A stretch of DNA of 64,000 bases. Origin: Flavobacterium ammonificans (GTDB taxonomy: Bacteria; Bacteroidota; Bacteroidia; Flavobacteriales; Flavobacteriaceae). A model generated the notes under the pieces. The model saw nothing but the letters and a program-made list of their open reading frames with translations, had not been told where the DNA came from and ran no database searches. Positions 15,774-24,316 of the stretch are shown here, in pieces (positions within the stretch are counted from its first letter, which is position 1; every line of letters starts with the position of its first letter). Where the stretch lies: assembly GCF_020886115.1 (NCBI RefSeq), contig NZ_AP025185.1, positions 558,001 to 622,000 of the forward strand, read 5' to 3'. The translations under genes and the position numbers were made by a program.

Positions 15774-17411
15774 ATGATTTCTGCATTTAAAAAAAAATAT
15801 TTTATTCCTGTTGTAGCGGCTGGCTTTTTGTATGTTGGCGCTAGTTTCAAGGAAGATTTTTTTGAAGTAGCCAAGCAAATTGAAATCTTTACCACGCTAT
15901 TCAAAGAATTGAATAAAAACTATGTGGACGAGACCAATCCCGGCGAATTAATGGATAAAGCCATTAAAGGAATGTTGGCCAGTCTTGATCCTTACACTGT
16001 TTTCTTCAACGAGCAAGATGTGGTAAAATTTAAAATCAACAATACGGGAGAATATACTGGAATTGGGGTTTTAATTACTCGTAAAGAAGACCGATTAATC
16101 ATCAAAGAACCCTATAAAAATTTCCCTGCAGACAAAGCCGGTCTAAAAGCGGGTGATGAAATTATCCAAATTGGAGATGTACTCATAGCCGACTTCAAAG
16201 ACGATGCATCGCAACTATTAAAAGGGGCAAAAAATACTAAAATTGACATCAAATACATTCGCCAGGGAAAAACCAATACAACGCAAATTGTATTGGACGA
16301 AGTCGAAATCAAATCGGTGCCGTTCTATGGAAAAATAGATGAGAGAACGGGTTATATTGTATTGGCGCACTTCAACAAAAAAGCAGGATTAGAAACTAAA
16401 AATGCTTTGGAACAACTCAAAAAAGAAGGTGCTGAACGTATCGTTTTAGATTTACGCGATAATCCAGGTGGATTGTTAAACGAAGCGGTGACTATTTGCA
16501 ATTTATTTGTGCCCAAAAACGAAATTATTGTTACCACAAAATCGAAAATCGACAAACACAACAATGTTTATAAAACAACAAAAGAACCTGTTGATACTGA
16601 AATTCCGCTAGCAATTATTGTTAATGGAAGAAGTGCCTCGGCTTCTGAAATTGTTTCGGGAGCTTTACAGGATTTAGATCGCGCGGTGATTGTTGGTAGT
16701 CGAAGTTTTGGGAAAGGTTTGGTTCAAAGGCCGGTTGATTTGACCTATGGGACGCAATTAAAAGTAACCATTTCTCGTTACTACACACCATCGGGTCGTT
16801 GTATTCAAGCCTTAGATTATACCCGCAAGGACAAAAACGGAATTGCCACAAAACGTGACGAGAAAAATTATACTGCTTTTAAAACTAAAAAAGGAAGAAC
16901 TGTCTATGATGGTGGTGGTATTCAGCCTGATATAGCAATCGAAGAAACAAAATTAAGTCCTATTGCAGAAGCATTAGAAAGGAATGATGCTATTTTCAAT
17001 TTTGCAACCCAATATTATTTTAAAAATCCAACCCTAGGCAATACGATTCCAAATATCTCAGAATCGGATTACCAAGATTTCAAACAGTTTTTAAAAACGT
17101 CTAAATTTTCTTTTAATACCCAAACCGAATTAGCATTGAAAAATACTTTGGCTACAGCCAAAAAAGAGCAAATCGACGAAGCGATTGCCATAGAATACCA
17201 ACAATTATTGACTGCGCTACAAAAAAGCGAAAATGCGTTGTTGGATAAAAATCAAAGAGAAATTAAACATTTGATACAAGAAGAACTAATCAAGCGCTAC
17301 CAATATCAAGATGGTTTGTATCAATTTTATCTTAAAAATAATATTGAAATCAAAAGAGCCACACAAGTGTTAAACTCCACTTCAGAGTATAATACCCTCT
17401 TAAAAATGTAA
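15774..17411 (+). CDS. C-terminal processing peptidase, S41 family
   Basis: This 545-aa exported or membrane-anchored serine protease of the CtpA/Prc family has an N-terminal hydrophobic segment (9-24). A PDZ domain (about 85-170) is followed by the S41 protease domain, with the Ser-Lys dyad likely Ser289 (GRSASASEIVSG) and Lys314 (SFGKGLVQ), 25 residues apart as in the family. The C-terminal 150 residues are helical. It trims or degrades periplasmic proteins from their C-termini. The stop overlaps the next ATG (TAATG), coupling it to the OmpA-domain protein. Confidence 0.94.
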   Translation: MISAFKKKYFIPVVAAGFLYVGASFKEDFFEVAKQIEIFTTLFKELNKNYVDETNPGELMDKAIKGMLASLDPYTVFFNEQDVVKFKINNTGEYTGIGVLITRKEDRLIIKEPYKNFPADKAGLKAGDEIIQIGDVLIADFKDDASQLLKGAKNTKIDIKYIRQGKTNTTQIVLDEVEIKSVPFYGKIDERTGYIVLAHFNKKAGLETKNALEQLKKEGAERIVLDLRDNPGGLLNEAVTICNLFVPKNEIIVTTKSKIDKHNNVYKTTKEPVDTEIPLAIIVNGRSASASEIVSGALQDLDRAVIVGSRSFGKGLVQRPVDLTYGTQLKVTISRYYTPSGRCIQALDYTRKDKNGIATKRDEKNYTAFKTKKGRTVYDGGGIQPDIAIEETKLSPIAEALERNDAIFNFATQYYFKNPTLGNTIPNISESDYQDFKQFLKTSKFSFNTQTELALKNTLATAKKEQIDEAIAIEYQQLLTALQKSENALLDKNQREIKHLIQEELIKRYQYQDGLYQFYLKNNIEIKRATQVLNSTSEYNTLLKM

Positions 17412-18232
17412 TGAATAATTTTTTCAAAATAGGATTGTTACTGTTAGTCTTGAGTGGTTTTGCACAAGATAAAGCCTCACATACTGTCTATTTTGATTTA
17501 GATAAAGATCATCTTAAAGAAACTCAAAAAGACCTACTCTGTGATTTTTTTCAAAAAATTGATAGTAGTCACATCGAATCCATTAGTGTTTTTGGTTACT
17601 GTGATGATAGAGGATCTTCTTTGTATAACATTGATTTGTCAAACCGAAGAGTTCAGACGGTTGAGGCGGTTTTAATGCGACTAGGTATTCCTCAAAAAAA
17701 AGTAATTAACCTAGAGGGAAAAGGTAGAATTATGGTGAATAAAGACACTATTTCCGACTTAAATGAAACTCGATCTAAAAATAGGAGAGTAGTAGTTTTT
17801 GTAAAAAAAACATTGCAATCTCAATATTTTATGGGAATTCCGAAGCTTTATACTGAGTTTCAATTTCCGCATACAAAAGGGGATCGTATCTATTTGGAAC
17901 ACGTAAAATTCGAAACAGGAAGTAGCTATTTAGATTTGAATTCAAGAATAATTTTAGATAAAACAATTGCTTACTTGAAAAACAATCCAACTATTGTTTT
18001 TGAAATTCAAGGACATGTTTGTTGCACGCCGCCTCAATATACAGATGCTTTAGACAAAGTAACCAGAGACCGGAAGCTTTCATACAACAGAGCAAAAGCA
18101 GTTTACCGTTACCTTGTAATGCGAAAAATAGACCCTTCTCGAATGACATTTAAAGGATATGGCAATCGATTTCCGTTGGGTAAAGCTGTTGAATTAGACC
18201 GTAGAGTGGAAATAGTAATTATAAAATCTTAA
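17411..18232 (+). CDS. Exported protein with two OmpA-like domains
   Basis: This 273-aa protein has a signal peptide (NNFFKIGLLLLVLSGFAQ) and two OmpA C-terminal-like modules. The first (about 25-130) has GYCDDRGSSLYNIDLSNRR; the second (about 160-273) has FETGSSYLDLNSR, LSYNRAKAVYRYL and the closing RRVEI. These modules usually bind peptidoglycan non-covalently. Two copies without a beta-barrel suggest a periplasmic wall-binding protein. Coupling to the S41 protease hints at a shared role in envelope upkeep (inference). It converges with the GNAT gene, overlapping by 4 bp. Confidence 0.85.
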   Translation: MNNFFKIGLLLLVLSGFAQDKASHTVYFDLDKDHLKETQKDLLCDFFQKIDSSHIESISVFGYCDDRGSSLYNIDLSNRRVQTVEAVLMRLGIPQKKVINLEGKGRIMVNKDTISDLNETRSKNRRVVVFVKKTLQSQYFMGIPKLYTEFQFPHTKGDRIYLEHVKFETGSSYLDLNSRIILDKTIAYLKNNPTIVFEIQGHVCCTPPQYTDALDKVTRDRKLSYNRAKAVYRYLVMRKIDPSRMTFKGYGNRFPLGKAVELDRRVEIVIIKS

Positions 18233-18678
18233 TTACTTTTATCCATTTGAATGTGTGGGATATCGTCCTCTAAATACATTTCACTTGTTTGTACAAATCC
18301 ATGCGATTCATAAAATTTCTTCAAATACAGTTGGGCTCCAATTGTAATTTGAGTTGCTCCATAATGTTCTAAAATTCCTTCAATGGCTTGACGCATTAAT
18401 TCATGTCCCCATTTGCGCTCTCTGTATTTTGCATCGACCGTAACACGACCAATTGAGGCATGAACAAAAGAAATTCCAGGTTTTAAAAGTCGGGCGTGAG
18501 CCACAATTTTTCCTTCGAAAGTGCCAAATAGGTGTAATGCTTTTTGATCTTTACCATCTAGATCAAGATACACACAATTTTGTTCAACAACGAAAATTTC
18601 GCTTCGCAAACGAAGAATATCGTACAACTCGTGTACAGAAAGTGATTCAAATGATTTAATCTTCCATTCTAATGCCAT
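18229..18678 (-). CDS. GNAT N-acetyltransferase, ElaA-like
   Basis: This 149-aa acyl-CoA acyltransferase of the GNAT fold has the ElaA-type opening (WKIKSFESLSVHELYDILRL, VFVVEQ-like FVVEQNC). The acetyl-CoA loop lies around GRVTVDAKYRERKWGHELM. The substrate is unknown. It follows the DUF4837-type lipoprotein gene by 4 bp and is likely the tail of the transglycosylase operon. Confidence 0.88.
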   Translation of the reverse strand: MALEWKIKSFESLSVHELYDILRLRSEIFVVEQNCVYLDLDGKDQKALHLFGTFEGKIVAHARLLKPGISFVHASIGRVTVDAKYRERKWGHELMRQAIEGILEHYGATQITIGAQLYLKKFYESHGFVQTSEMYLEDDIPHIQMDKSN

Positions 18679-18682
18679 GAAT

Positions 18683-19681
18683 TTATTTTTTATGTGGGGT
18701 AAAAGTAGTGTTTTTTAGCAGTTGAACCGATTGCATAATAGCATCTAACTCGTGCATAGTATCTCTCTTTTCTTTAGAGGGAGAGTAACAAAATCCTTCT
18801 AAAACAATTACCCTTTTTTGAACAGAATCCATAATAGTGTAATTGATATAAGGACCGGACATATAATCGTTTTGAAGTTGCCAAGTACCTCTGGTTTCGT
18901 AAGCTAGTCGATTGTCTATTTTTGTCTTAAAAAAATAAGGGGAATATCCTGTTTCAGAAATCATGTGTGTATTCGGTTCCGTACCTTGAATGTATTTTCC
19001 AACCGAGTCGCGCATAGTTCGAATTGAATTTGATATCGCGTTAGCTTTAATGATTGATAATGGGAATTGGTATACTAGTAAACTACTACTACCGCGATTG
19101 TTGTTGTGCTTCAACCAGATAAAATTGGGTTTTCGCATCACTAATTCAAAATCCGATGGGACTTGTAAACCAACATGAAATAGTTTCTTTATAATAGAAT
19201 GCGTACTAGCTGATTTACTAGAGATTCTTTGACTTTCTGCTATTTCACCACCTTCAATACGCTGAATTATTTCTGGCGAATGTTTTTCAAGTAACTGAAC
19301 TATTTCTTCGGCAGTTGTCCCCGATATATGAAATACATTTTGAGGAGTAGCGTATTGATTTCTCTTGATTTCAAATTGCGTTTTTACCCCTTTTTTAATT
19401 ACAAGAATGGCACGGCTATTTGTGGCATAACCTTCTAATAATTTGACTGGATATTGATTGATGGTAAACAATGGTTCTTCCTCAGGAAGTCCAATTACAG
19501 CTGAAGCAAATTTATTTCTGATGCTATCGCCAATTTCACCATTCCACAATTGATCATCAATAAGTACCGAAATCGTGTTGATTTTACCTGAAGTTTGGCG
19601 AATGCTTTCTTGCTCTTTCTTAGCACAAGAAACAACTAAGATGGAAAGTAAAAAGTGTAAAAAATAGGATGCCTTCATCAT
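18683..19681 (-). CDS. DUF4837-type lipoprotein
   Basis: This is an exported lipoprotein of unknown function. The frame extends to 19732, but I start it at the ATG at 19681 (MMKASYFLHFLLSILVVSC). This gives a normal lipoprotein signal, with the lipobox LVVSC ending in the lipidated cysteine; the longer version would bury the signal behind 17 polar residues. From memory, proteins of this type (DUF4837) are commonly encoded beside a LysM transglycosylase in flavobacteria, as here. No catalytic motif is visible. Confidence 0.8.
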   Translation of the reverse strand: MMKASYFLHFLLSILVVSCAKKEQESIRQTSGKINTISVLIDDQLWNGEIGDSIRNKFASAVIGLPEEEPLFTINQYPVKLLEGYATNSRAILVIKKGVKTQFEIKRNQYATPQNVFHISGTTAEEIVQLLEKHSPEIIQRIEGGEIAESQRISSKSASTHSIIKKLFHVGLQVPSDFELVMRKPNFIWLKHNNNRGSSSLLVYQFPLSIIKANAISNSIRTMRDSVGKYIQGTEPNTHMISETGYSPYFFKTKIDNRLAYETRGTWQLQNDYMSGPYINYTIMDSVQKRVIVLEGFCYSPSKEKRDTMHELDAIMQSVQLLKNTTFTPHKK

Positions 19682-19736
19682 CCTAAATAGAGTATTAAAT
19701 CCTGCCCCAATTGAATTTGGCATTCGATTCATCTAA

Positions 19737-21701
19737 TTAACCGTTTATTTTTAATTTCATCCCCGGTTTCAATTCGTCATCTTTGATATTATTCCATTTC
19801 TTTAAATCAGAGATGGTAACACCTGGGTATTTTTTAGAAATCGTGTACAACGAATCTCCCTTTTTTACATAATATTCCAACTCTTTTTGGTTTGAACTCG
19901 GAAAATTATCTTTCTTTTTAAAACTAGATACAGTCGCTTTATTAGTGCCTATTACAATTTCATTCTTGGCTACAATCAAGCTATTTCCAACAGCAATAGC
20001 ATTTGATTTTAAGTTATTCCATTGTTTTAATTCTACTACACTTACTCCAAATTTCTTAGCAATAAGGCCTAAATTATCTCCTTTTTGAACGCTGTAAGCA
20101 ATATCTTTTCTTTCAACGGTATCGGCGACTTCTTCTTTTTCTGTTGGGTTTTGCACAACTTGAAGCGAAGCTCCTAAAGAAACATTTGTACTGCTAAGCT
20201 TGTTCCACTCTTGAATATCAGCAACAGTAGTGTTAAATTTCTTAGCAATAGCGCTTAAATTATCTCCTTTTTGAACCACATAGAATGATGCAATAGAAGT
20301 TTTAATGCTGTCTTTTATTGTGTCCGCTTTGGCTACAGCCGTAGTTTTTTGTTCTACATCAGTGGCGTTAATTTTGAGATTTTTGCCATAGGCTACCCAA
20401 TTTCCATTAATGTTATTCCACTTTTTAAGATCCTCAACAGCCACATCGTATTTCTTAGCAATGCTAATTAAATTGTCTCCTCGTTTTACACGATAATAAC
20501 GCACTTTGGCTTGTGCTATTCGTTGTGATGTATTTACTGAATCTTGAACGACAATTGGTTTAACAATTTGGAATGGTTTCTCGCGTAAATTGGCTTCTTT
20601 GTCCACGTAGGCATAAATCTTAGATTCATTAGAAGTAAAAATTGCCATTTTATCTTGCGGCAACCTCAAAAAATGCGTTTGATCTTTGTAGGCAGGAACG
20701 ATATTTAATTTGTAGGATGGATTTAAAATTTGCAATTGTGCCACTGGAATATCAATCAAATCGGATATTTGTTTGAAAGACATTTGTCTTTTAACCATTA
20801 CGGTATCAGTTGCAAAATGTTTAATTGGTGCTTTTTCAGGTACAATTCCATGTTCTTTATGGTATTCGTAAATATACATCGTGGCTAGAAAAGCCGGAAC
20901 ATATCCTTGTGTTTCTTTAGGTAAGTTTTTTCGAATGTTCCAATAATTTTGTTGTCCGCCAGAACGACGAATTGCTTTAGCTACATTTCCTGGTCCTGAA
21001 TTGTACGATGCCAAAACTAAATCCCAATCGCCAAAAATAGCATACATGTTTTTCATGTATTGGGCTGCAGCCTCACTAGCCTTAAGCGGATCGCTTCGTT
21101 CATCAATATAAGAATCAATTTTTAAACCGTACTGTTTTCCTGTTTGGTACATGAACTGCCAAAGACCTGTTGCGCCAACTCTTGAAACGGCTTTAGGATT
21201 CAATGCCGACTCTACTACAGCTAAATATTTAATTTCAAGCGGAACATTATGCTTATCAAATGCTTCTTCAAAAAGAGGAAAATAAAATTCTGAAACCGCC
21301 ATCAAACGTTCAAAAGAACGTTTTCTGTTTTTCAAAAATGACTTAATGATATTCTCTAAACCTTGGTTGTATTCAATATGAAATGGCGATTTCTCGTCCA
21401 TTGCCTGTAATCGTGCTTTTAACAAGTCTGTAGATAATTCATACTCTACTTTCTCATCAATATTGATCGTTTTAATATCTTCTGTAAGATTGTTGTAAAT
21501 GTCTAAATTGGTTAATTCTTTTAACCACAAACTGTCTACACAAGCTGCTAAATCGTCTTTAACAAAGGTTTTTTTGATAGAATCAAGAGCGGTAATTTTA
21601 TTCTCTGAAGTAGTACTGGTTTTTTTTAATGCATTTTCCTGCGAAAAAAGAGAAAATGAAACAAGTAATACAAATGGGTATATTAAATTTTTTATAATCA
21701 T
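19737..21701 (-). CDS. Membrane-bound lytic murein transglycosylase D-like, four LysM
   Basis: This exported peptidoglycan lyase cleaves the MurNAc-GlcNAc bond to form 1,6-anhydroMurNAc. After a signal peptide comes the SLT catalytic domain (about 130-270). It has the catalytic Glu in AVVESALNPKAVSRVGATG, then GLWQFM and the downstream VLASYNSGPGNV. Four LysM repeats follow (each begins with a VKRGDN/VQKGDN/VKKGDS-like motif), binding glycan. I start at the ATG at 21701 (MIIKNLIYPFVLLV); the frame allows ten more codons upstream. It leads the operon with the DUF4837 lipoprotein and the GNAT. Confidence 0.93.
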   Translation of the reverse strand: MIIKNLIYPFVLLVSFSLFSQENALKKTSTTSENKITALDSIKKTFVKDDLAACVDSLWLKELTNLDIYNNLTEDIKTINIDEKVEYELSTDLLKARLQAMDEKSPFHIEYNQGLENIIKSFLKNRKRSFERLMAVSEFYFPLFEEAFDKHNVPLEIKYLAVVESALNPKAVSRVGATGLWQFMYQTGKQYGLKIDSYIDERSDPLKASEAAAQYMKNMYAIFGDWDLVLASYNSGPGNVAKAIRRSGGQQNYWNIRKNLPKETQGYVPAFLATMYIYEYHKEHGIVPEKAPIKHFATDTVMVKRQMSFKQISDLIDIPVAQLQILNPSYKLNIVPAYKDQTHFLRLPQDKMAIFTSNESKIYAYVDKEANLREKPFQIVKPIVVQDSVNTSQRIAQAKVRYYRVKRGDNLISIAKKYDVAVEDLKKWNNINGNWVAYGKNLKINATDVEQKTTAVAKADTIKDSIKTSIASFYVVQKGDNLSAIAKKFNTTVADIQEWNKLSSTNVSLGASLQVVQNPTEKEEVADTVERKDIAYSVQKGDNLGLIAKKFGVSVVELKQWNNLKSNAIAVGNSLIVAKNEIVIGTNKATVSSFKKKDNFPSSNQKELEYYVKKGDSLYTISKKYPGVTISDLKKWNNIKDDELKPGMKLKING

Positions 21702-21752
21702 AACTGAAGCATTCAAGGGGCTTAATTTCAAACGATTAAATAATCATTTTTA

Positions 21753-21760
21753 CAAACTTA
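21753..21760 (-). promoter_or_regulatory. -7 box upstream of the transglycosylase gene
   Basis: This reads TAAGTTTG on the minus strand (matches TAnnTTTG), about 50 bp upstream of the ATG at 21701. There is no clear -33. Confidence 0.4.
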
Positions 21761-21900
21761 CTAGGTTCTAACTGAAAAATTCTATAAATAGTGTTAAAAA
21801 ATCAATTTTTAGCCCATTTTTAAACATTTTTGATTGATTTGACTTCAAAAAAAAGCTTGAAATTACATCTTTTATCAAAAATTAAAAAAATTAAAAAAGG

Positions 21901-21934
21901 AAAAACCTTAGCTAAAATTACTTCGCTAAGGTTT
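21901..21934 (-). terminator. Terminator of pgk
   Basis: A perfect 10-bp stem AAACCTTAGC / GCTAAGGTTT encloses a 12-nt loop. On the minus strand it is followed by T-rich sequence. It lies 43 bp beyond the pgk stop. Confidence 0.8.
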
Positions 21935-21976
21935 CCTATTGTATTGGATCAAGTCGGATTTAGACTTAAAATTTGT

Positions 21977-23164
21977 TTATTCTAGAATGGCAGCAATGCC
22001 AGGTAAAACTCTACCTTCTAACATTTCTAACATGGCTCCTCCTCCAGTTGAAACATAACTTACTTTATCTTCAAAACCAAATTGTTTTACAGCTGCAACC
22101 GAATCGCCACCACCTACAAGAGAGAAAGCTCCGTTAGCAGTTGACTCTGCAATAAATTCTCCTAAAGCAATGGTTCCTTTTGCAAAAGTTGGCATTTCAA
22201 ATACGCCTAAAGGGCCATTCCAAAGAATCGTTTTTGATTCTAAAATTACTTTTTTGAATTGTTCTAATGATTTTGGTCCCGCATCCATTCCTTCCCAACC
22301 ATCAGGAATTGCAATTACATCAACCGCCTGTGTATTAGCATCATTTGAAAATTTATCTCCCGCAATTACATCTACTGGAATATGAATTTGAACTCCTTTT
22401 TCTTTAGCTAAACGCAAAATTTCCAAGGCTAATTCTTGTTTGTCATCTTCACAAATTGAATTTCCAATTTTTCCACCTAAGGCTTTCACAAAAGTAAAGG
22501 TCATTCCGCCACCAATAATCATGTGGTCAACTTTGTCTAAAATATTTTCGATAACTGTAATTTTTGAAGATACTTTAGAACCTCCAAGAACAGCAGTTAC
22601 TGGTTTTACGCTGTTTTTCAAAACTTTATTCAAGCTTTCGATTTCTTTAGCAAGTAGGCTTCCAAAACATTTGTCATTTGGAAAAAACTGTGCAATAATT
22701 GTAGTCGAAGCGTGTGCTCTGTGTGCTGTTCCAAAAGCATCGTTTACATAAATATCTCCTAAAGATGCTAGTTCTTTGGCGAAAGCCACATCTCCAGCTT
22801 CTTCTTCAACATGAAAACGTAAATTTTCCAATAACAACACTTCACCTACTTGTAATTTATCTGAGGCTGATTTAGCTTCAGGGCCTACACAATTAGCAGC
22901 AAATTGAACGGGTACGCCTAAAATAGCTGAAGCCGTTTTTAAGATATGTTTCAATGAATATTTATCTTCGGCTCCTTTTGGACGTCCTAAATGTGACATT
23001 AAAATTACACTTCCACCATCTGCCAAAATTTTATCAATTGTTGGTTTCGCAGCTTCAATACGAGTGGCATCTGTTACATTGAAATTTTCATCCAATGGGA
23101 CGTTAAAATCAACGCGAATAATTGCTTTTTTATCTTTAAAATTTATATCGTTTACCGTTTTCAT
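21977..23164 (-). CDS. pgk: Phosphoglycerate kinase
   Basis: This glycolytic enzyme transfers phosphate from 1,3-bisphosphoglycerate to ADP. Motifs include [47 protein letters not shown] and the nucleotide loop [16 protein letters not shown]. The start is the ATG at 23164 (395 aa). An in-frame start at 23203 is ruled out because it would lie inside the promoter -7 box. It is monocistronic, with its own clear promoter and terminator. Confidence 0.97.
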   Translation of the reverse strand: MKTVNDINFKDKKAIIRVDFNVPLDENFNVTDATRIEAAKPTIDKILADGGSVILMSHLGRPKGAEDKYSLKHILKTASAILGVPVQFAANCVGPEAKSASDKLQVGEVLLLENLRFHVEEEAGDVAFAKELASLGDIYVNDAFGTAHRAHASTTIIAQFFPNDKCFGSLLAKEIESLNKVLKNSVKPVTAVLGGSKVSSKITVIENILDKVDHMIIGGGMTFTFVKALGGKIGNSICEDDKQELALEILRLAKEKGVQIHIPVDVIAGDKFSNDANTQAVDVIAIPDGWEGMDAGPKSLEQFKKVILESKTILWNGPLGVFEMPTFAKGTIALGEFIAESTANGAFSLVGGGDSVAAVKQFGFEDKVSYVSTGGGAMLEMLEGRVLPGIAAILE

Positions 23165-23200
23165 TGTGCTCTTTTTTTTTAGTTTTTGCTTGTAGATGAA

Positions 23201-23230
23201 CAAATATAGGACTTTTCGTGTAGCGACAAA
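23201..23230 (-). promoter_or_regulatory. pgk promoter, full Bacteroidetes consensus
   Basis: On the minus strand TTTG (23227-23230) is followed after 18 bp by TATATTTG (23201-23208), a textbook Bacteroidetes primary-sigma promoter. The predicted start is near 23197, giving a leader of about 33 nt. Confidence 0.75.
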
Positions 23231-23324
23231 TTCTAAATCCCTATAAAAAATGAATTTTTCTTAACGAAAACGTTGTAATTAAAGTAATTAATTATTTTTT
23301 ATTCTGTTTTCTTAAAAACTACCG

Positions 23325-24299
23325 TTAATCGTGAACCGGACTTTGGGTACAAGGGCAATCACTAATTCCTTGTAGGAAATCAAATCCTAGTGTAATCATG
23401 TGTGTGCCAGAATTATAGGCCGCAATTTGGCTCAATGTAATTTGATAGGAATACCCAAAATAAAAATTAGCTTTTTTAAATCCCGCCATTGGGCCTACTG
23501 CTAATGGGTTGAGTGCTTGATCGTTCAAAAAACGATACGAAACTCCCGCCCAATAATAGTCGTCATAACTATTGTAACGGCGGTATTTTATATTAATATC
23601 TGTTGTCGAACGTTGGTCTCCAGCAAAATATTGAAAAAAAATGGAGGGCTCTATTTCAACGTTTCGGTTATAGCTGTTTTTAATTAGGTAGCCCGAATAA
23701 AATTGGTAATTCAAAATCAAGCTAGGTTCAATTCCTGTGAATCTATCGATGCTCTTTGGTAAAACATTTGTCGCGTTGAAACTCATATAAAACCCTTTGT
23801 TTCGATACAAAAGACCAACGTCAAAATTATTGTTAGATATTGATCTGTTGTTAATTATACTGGGATCTAAAATTGGTATTTCGTGGGTGGTATTGAATTT
23901 GCTAATGTCAATTTTAAAACTATTAATGTTATAAGACAATCCAAAAGACAAATACTGTTTTGAATAATAATCTAAAATGATATGATGGGCAAAAGAAAAT
24001 TTCGCGCCAGTTTGAGAAGTATTTCCATTGCTATCGTTATACAACGAAAGGCCTATTCCTGATCGATTTCTAATTCTAAAATCAGCATAGAGGGACTGGT
24101 TTTGAGGGGCGTTTTTAATTCCTACCCATTGTGTTAAACCGTTGGCACGTATTCGTAAATTATCCCCTATTCCTGCAAATGTTGGGGACAAAACAAAGTG
24201 ATTATCGGCTAAATATTGAGTAAAAACAGGTAGATGTAATTCTTGGCTAAAGCCAAAAAAACAAAATAACAGAAAGCCATATGTAAATTTTAATTTCAT
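23325..24299 (-). CDS. PorP/SprF family T9SS outer-membrane protein (cluster A)
   Basis: This 324-aa beta-barrel-type protein has a signal peptide (MKLKFTYGFLLFCFFGFSQ) and the PorP/SprF start pattern (LPVFTQYLADNHFVLSPTFAG). The aromatic-alternating strands end in HMITLGFDF. Family members are encoded beside type-B CTD cargo and are needed to secrete or anchor that cargo, as SprF is for SprB. It starts 17 bp after the 2,910-aa adhesin gene, which is presumably its partner. It is the last gene of the leftward cluster. Confidence 0.9.
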   Translation of the reverse strand: MKLKFTYGFLLFCFFGFSQELHLPVFTQYLADNHFVLSPTFAGIGDNLRIRANGLTQWVGIKNAPQNQSLYADFRIRNRSGIGLSLYNDSNGNTSQTGAKFSFAHHIILDYYSKQYLSFGLSYNINSFKIDISKFNTTHEIPILDPSIINNRSISNNNFDVGLLYRNKGFYMSFNATNVLPKSIDRFTGIEPSLILNYQFYSGYLIKNSYNRNVEIEPSIFFQYFAGDQRSTTDINIKYRRYNSYDDYYWAGVSYRFLNDQALNPLAVGPMAGFKKANFYFGYSYQITLSQIAAYNSGTHMITLGFDFLQGISDCPCTQSPVHD

Positions 24300-24316
24300 T
24301 GAACTTGTTTATTTCT

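Noticed and set aside
23165..23203. In-frame ATG at 23203 as the pgk start
   Set aside because: It falls inside the -7 promoter element and would add 13 Lys-rich residues not typical of the family.
23231..23324. Search for a terminator after the cluster A PorP gene
   Set aside because: Only weak AT-rich self-complementarity was seen; nothing convincing enough to list.
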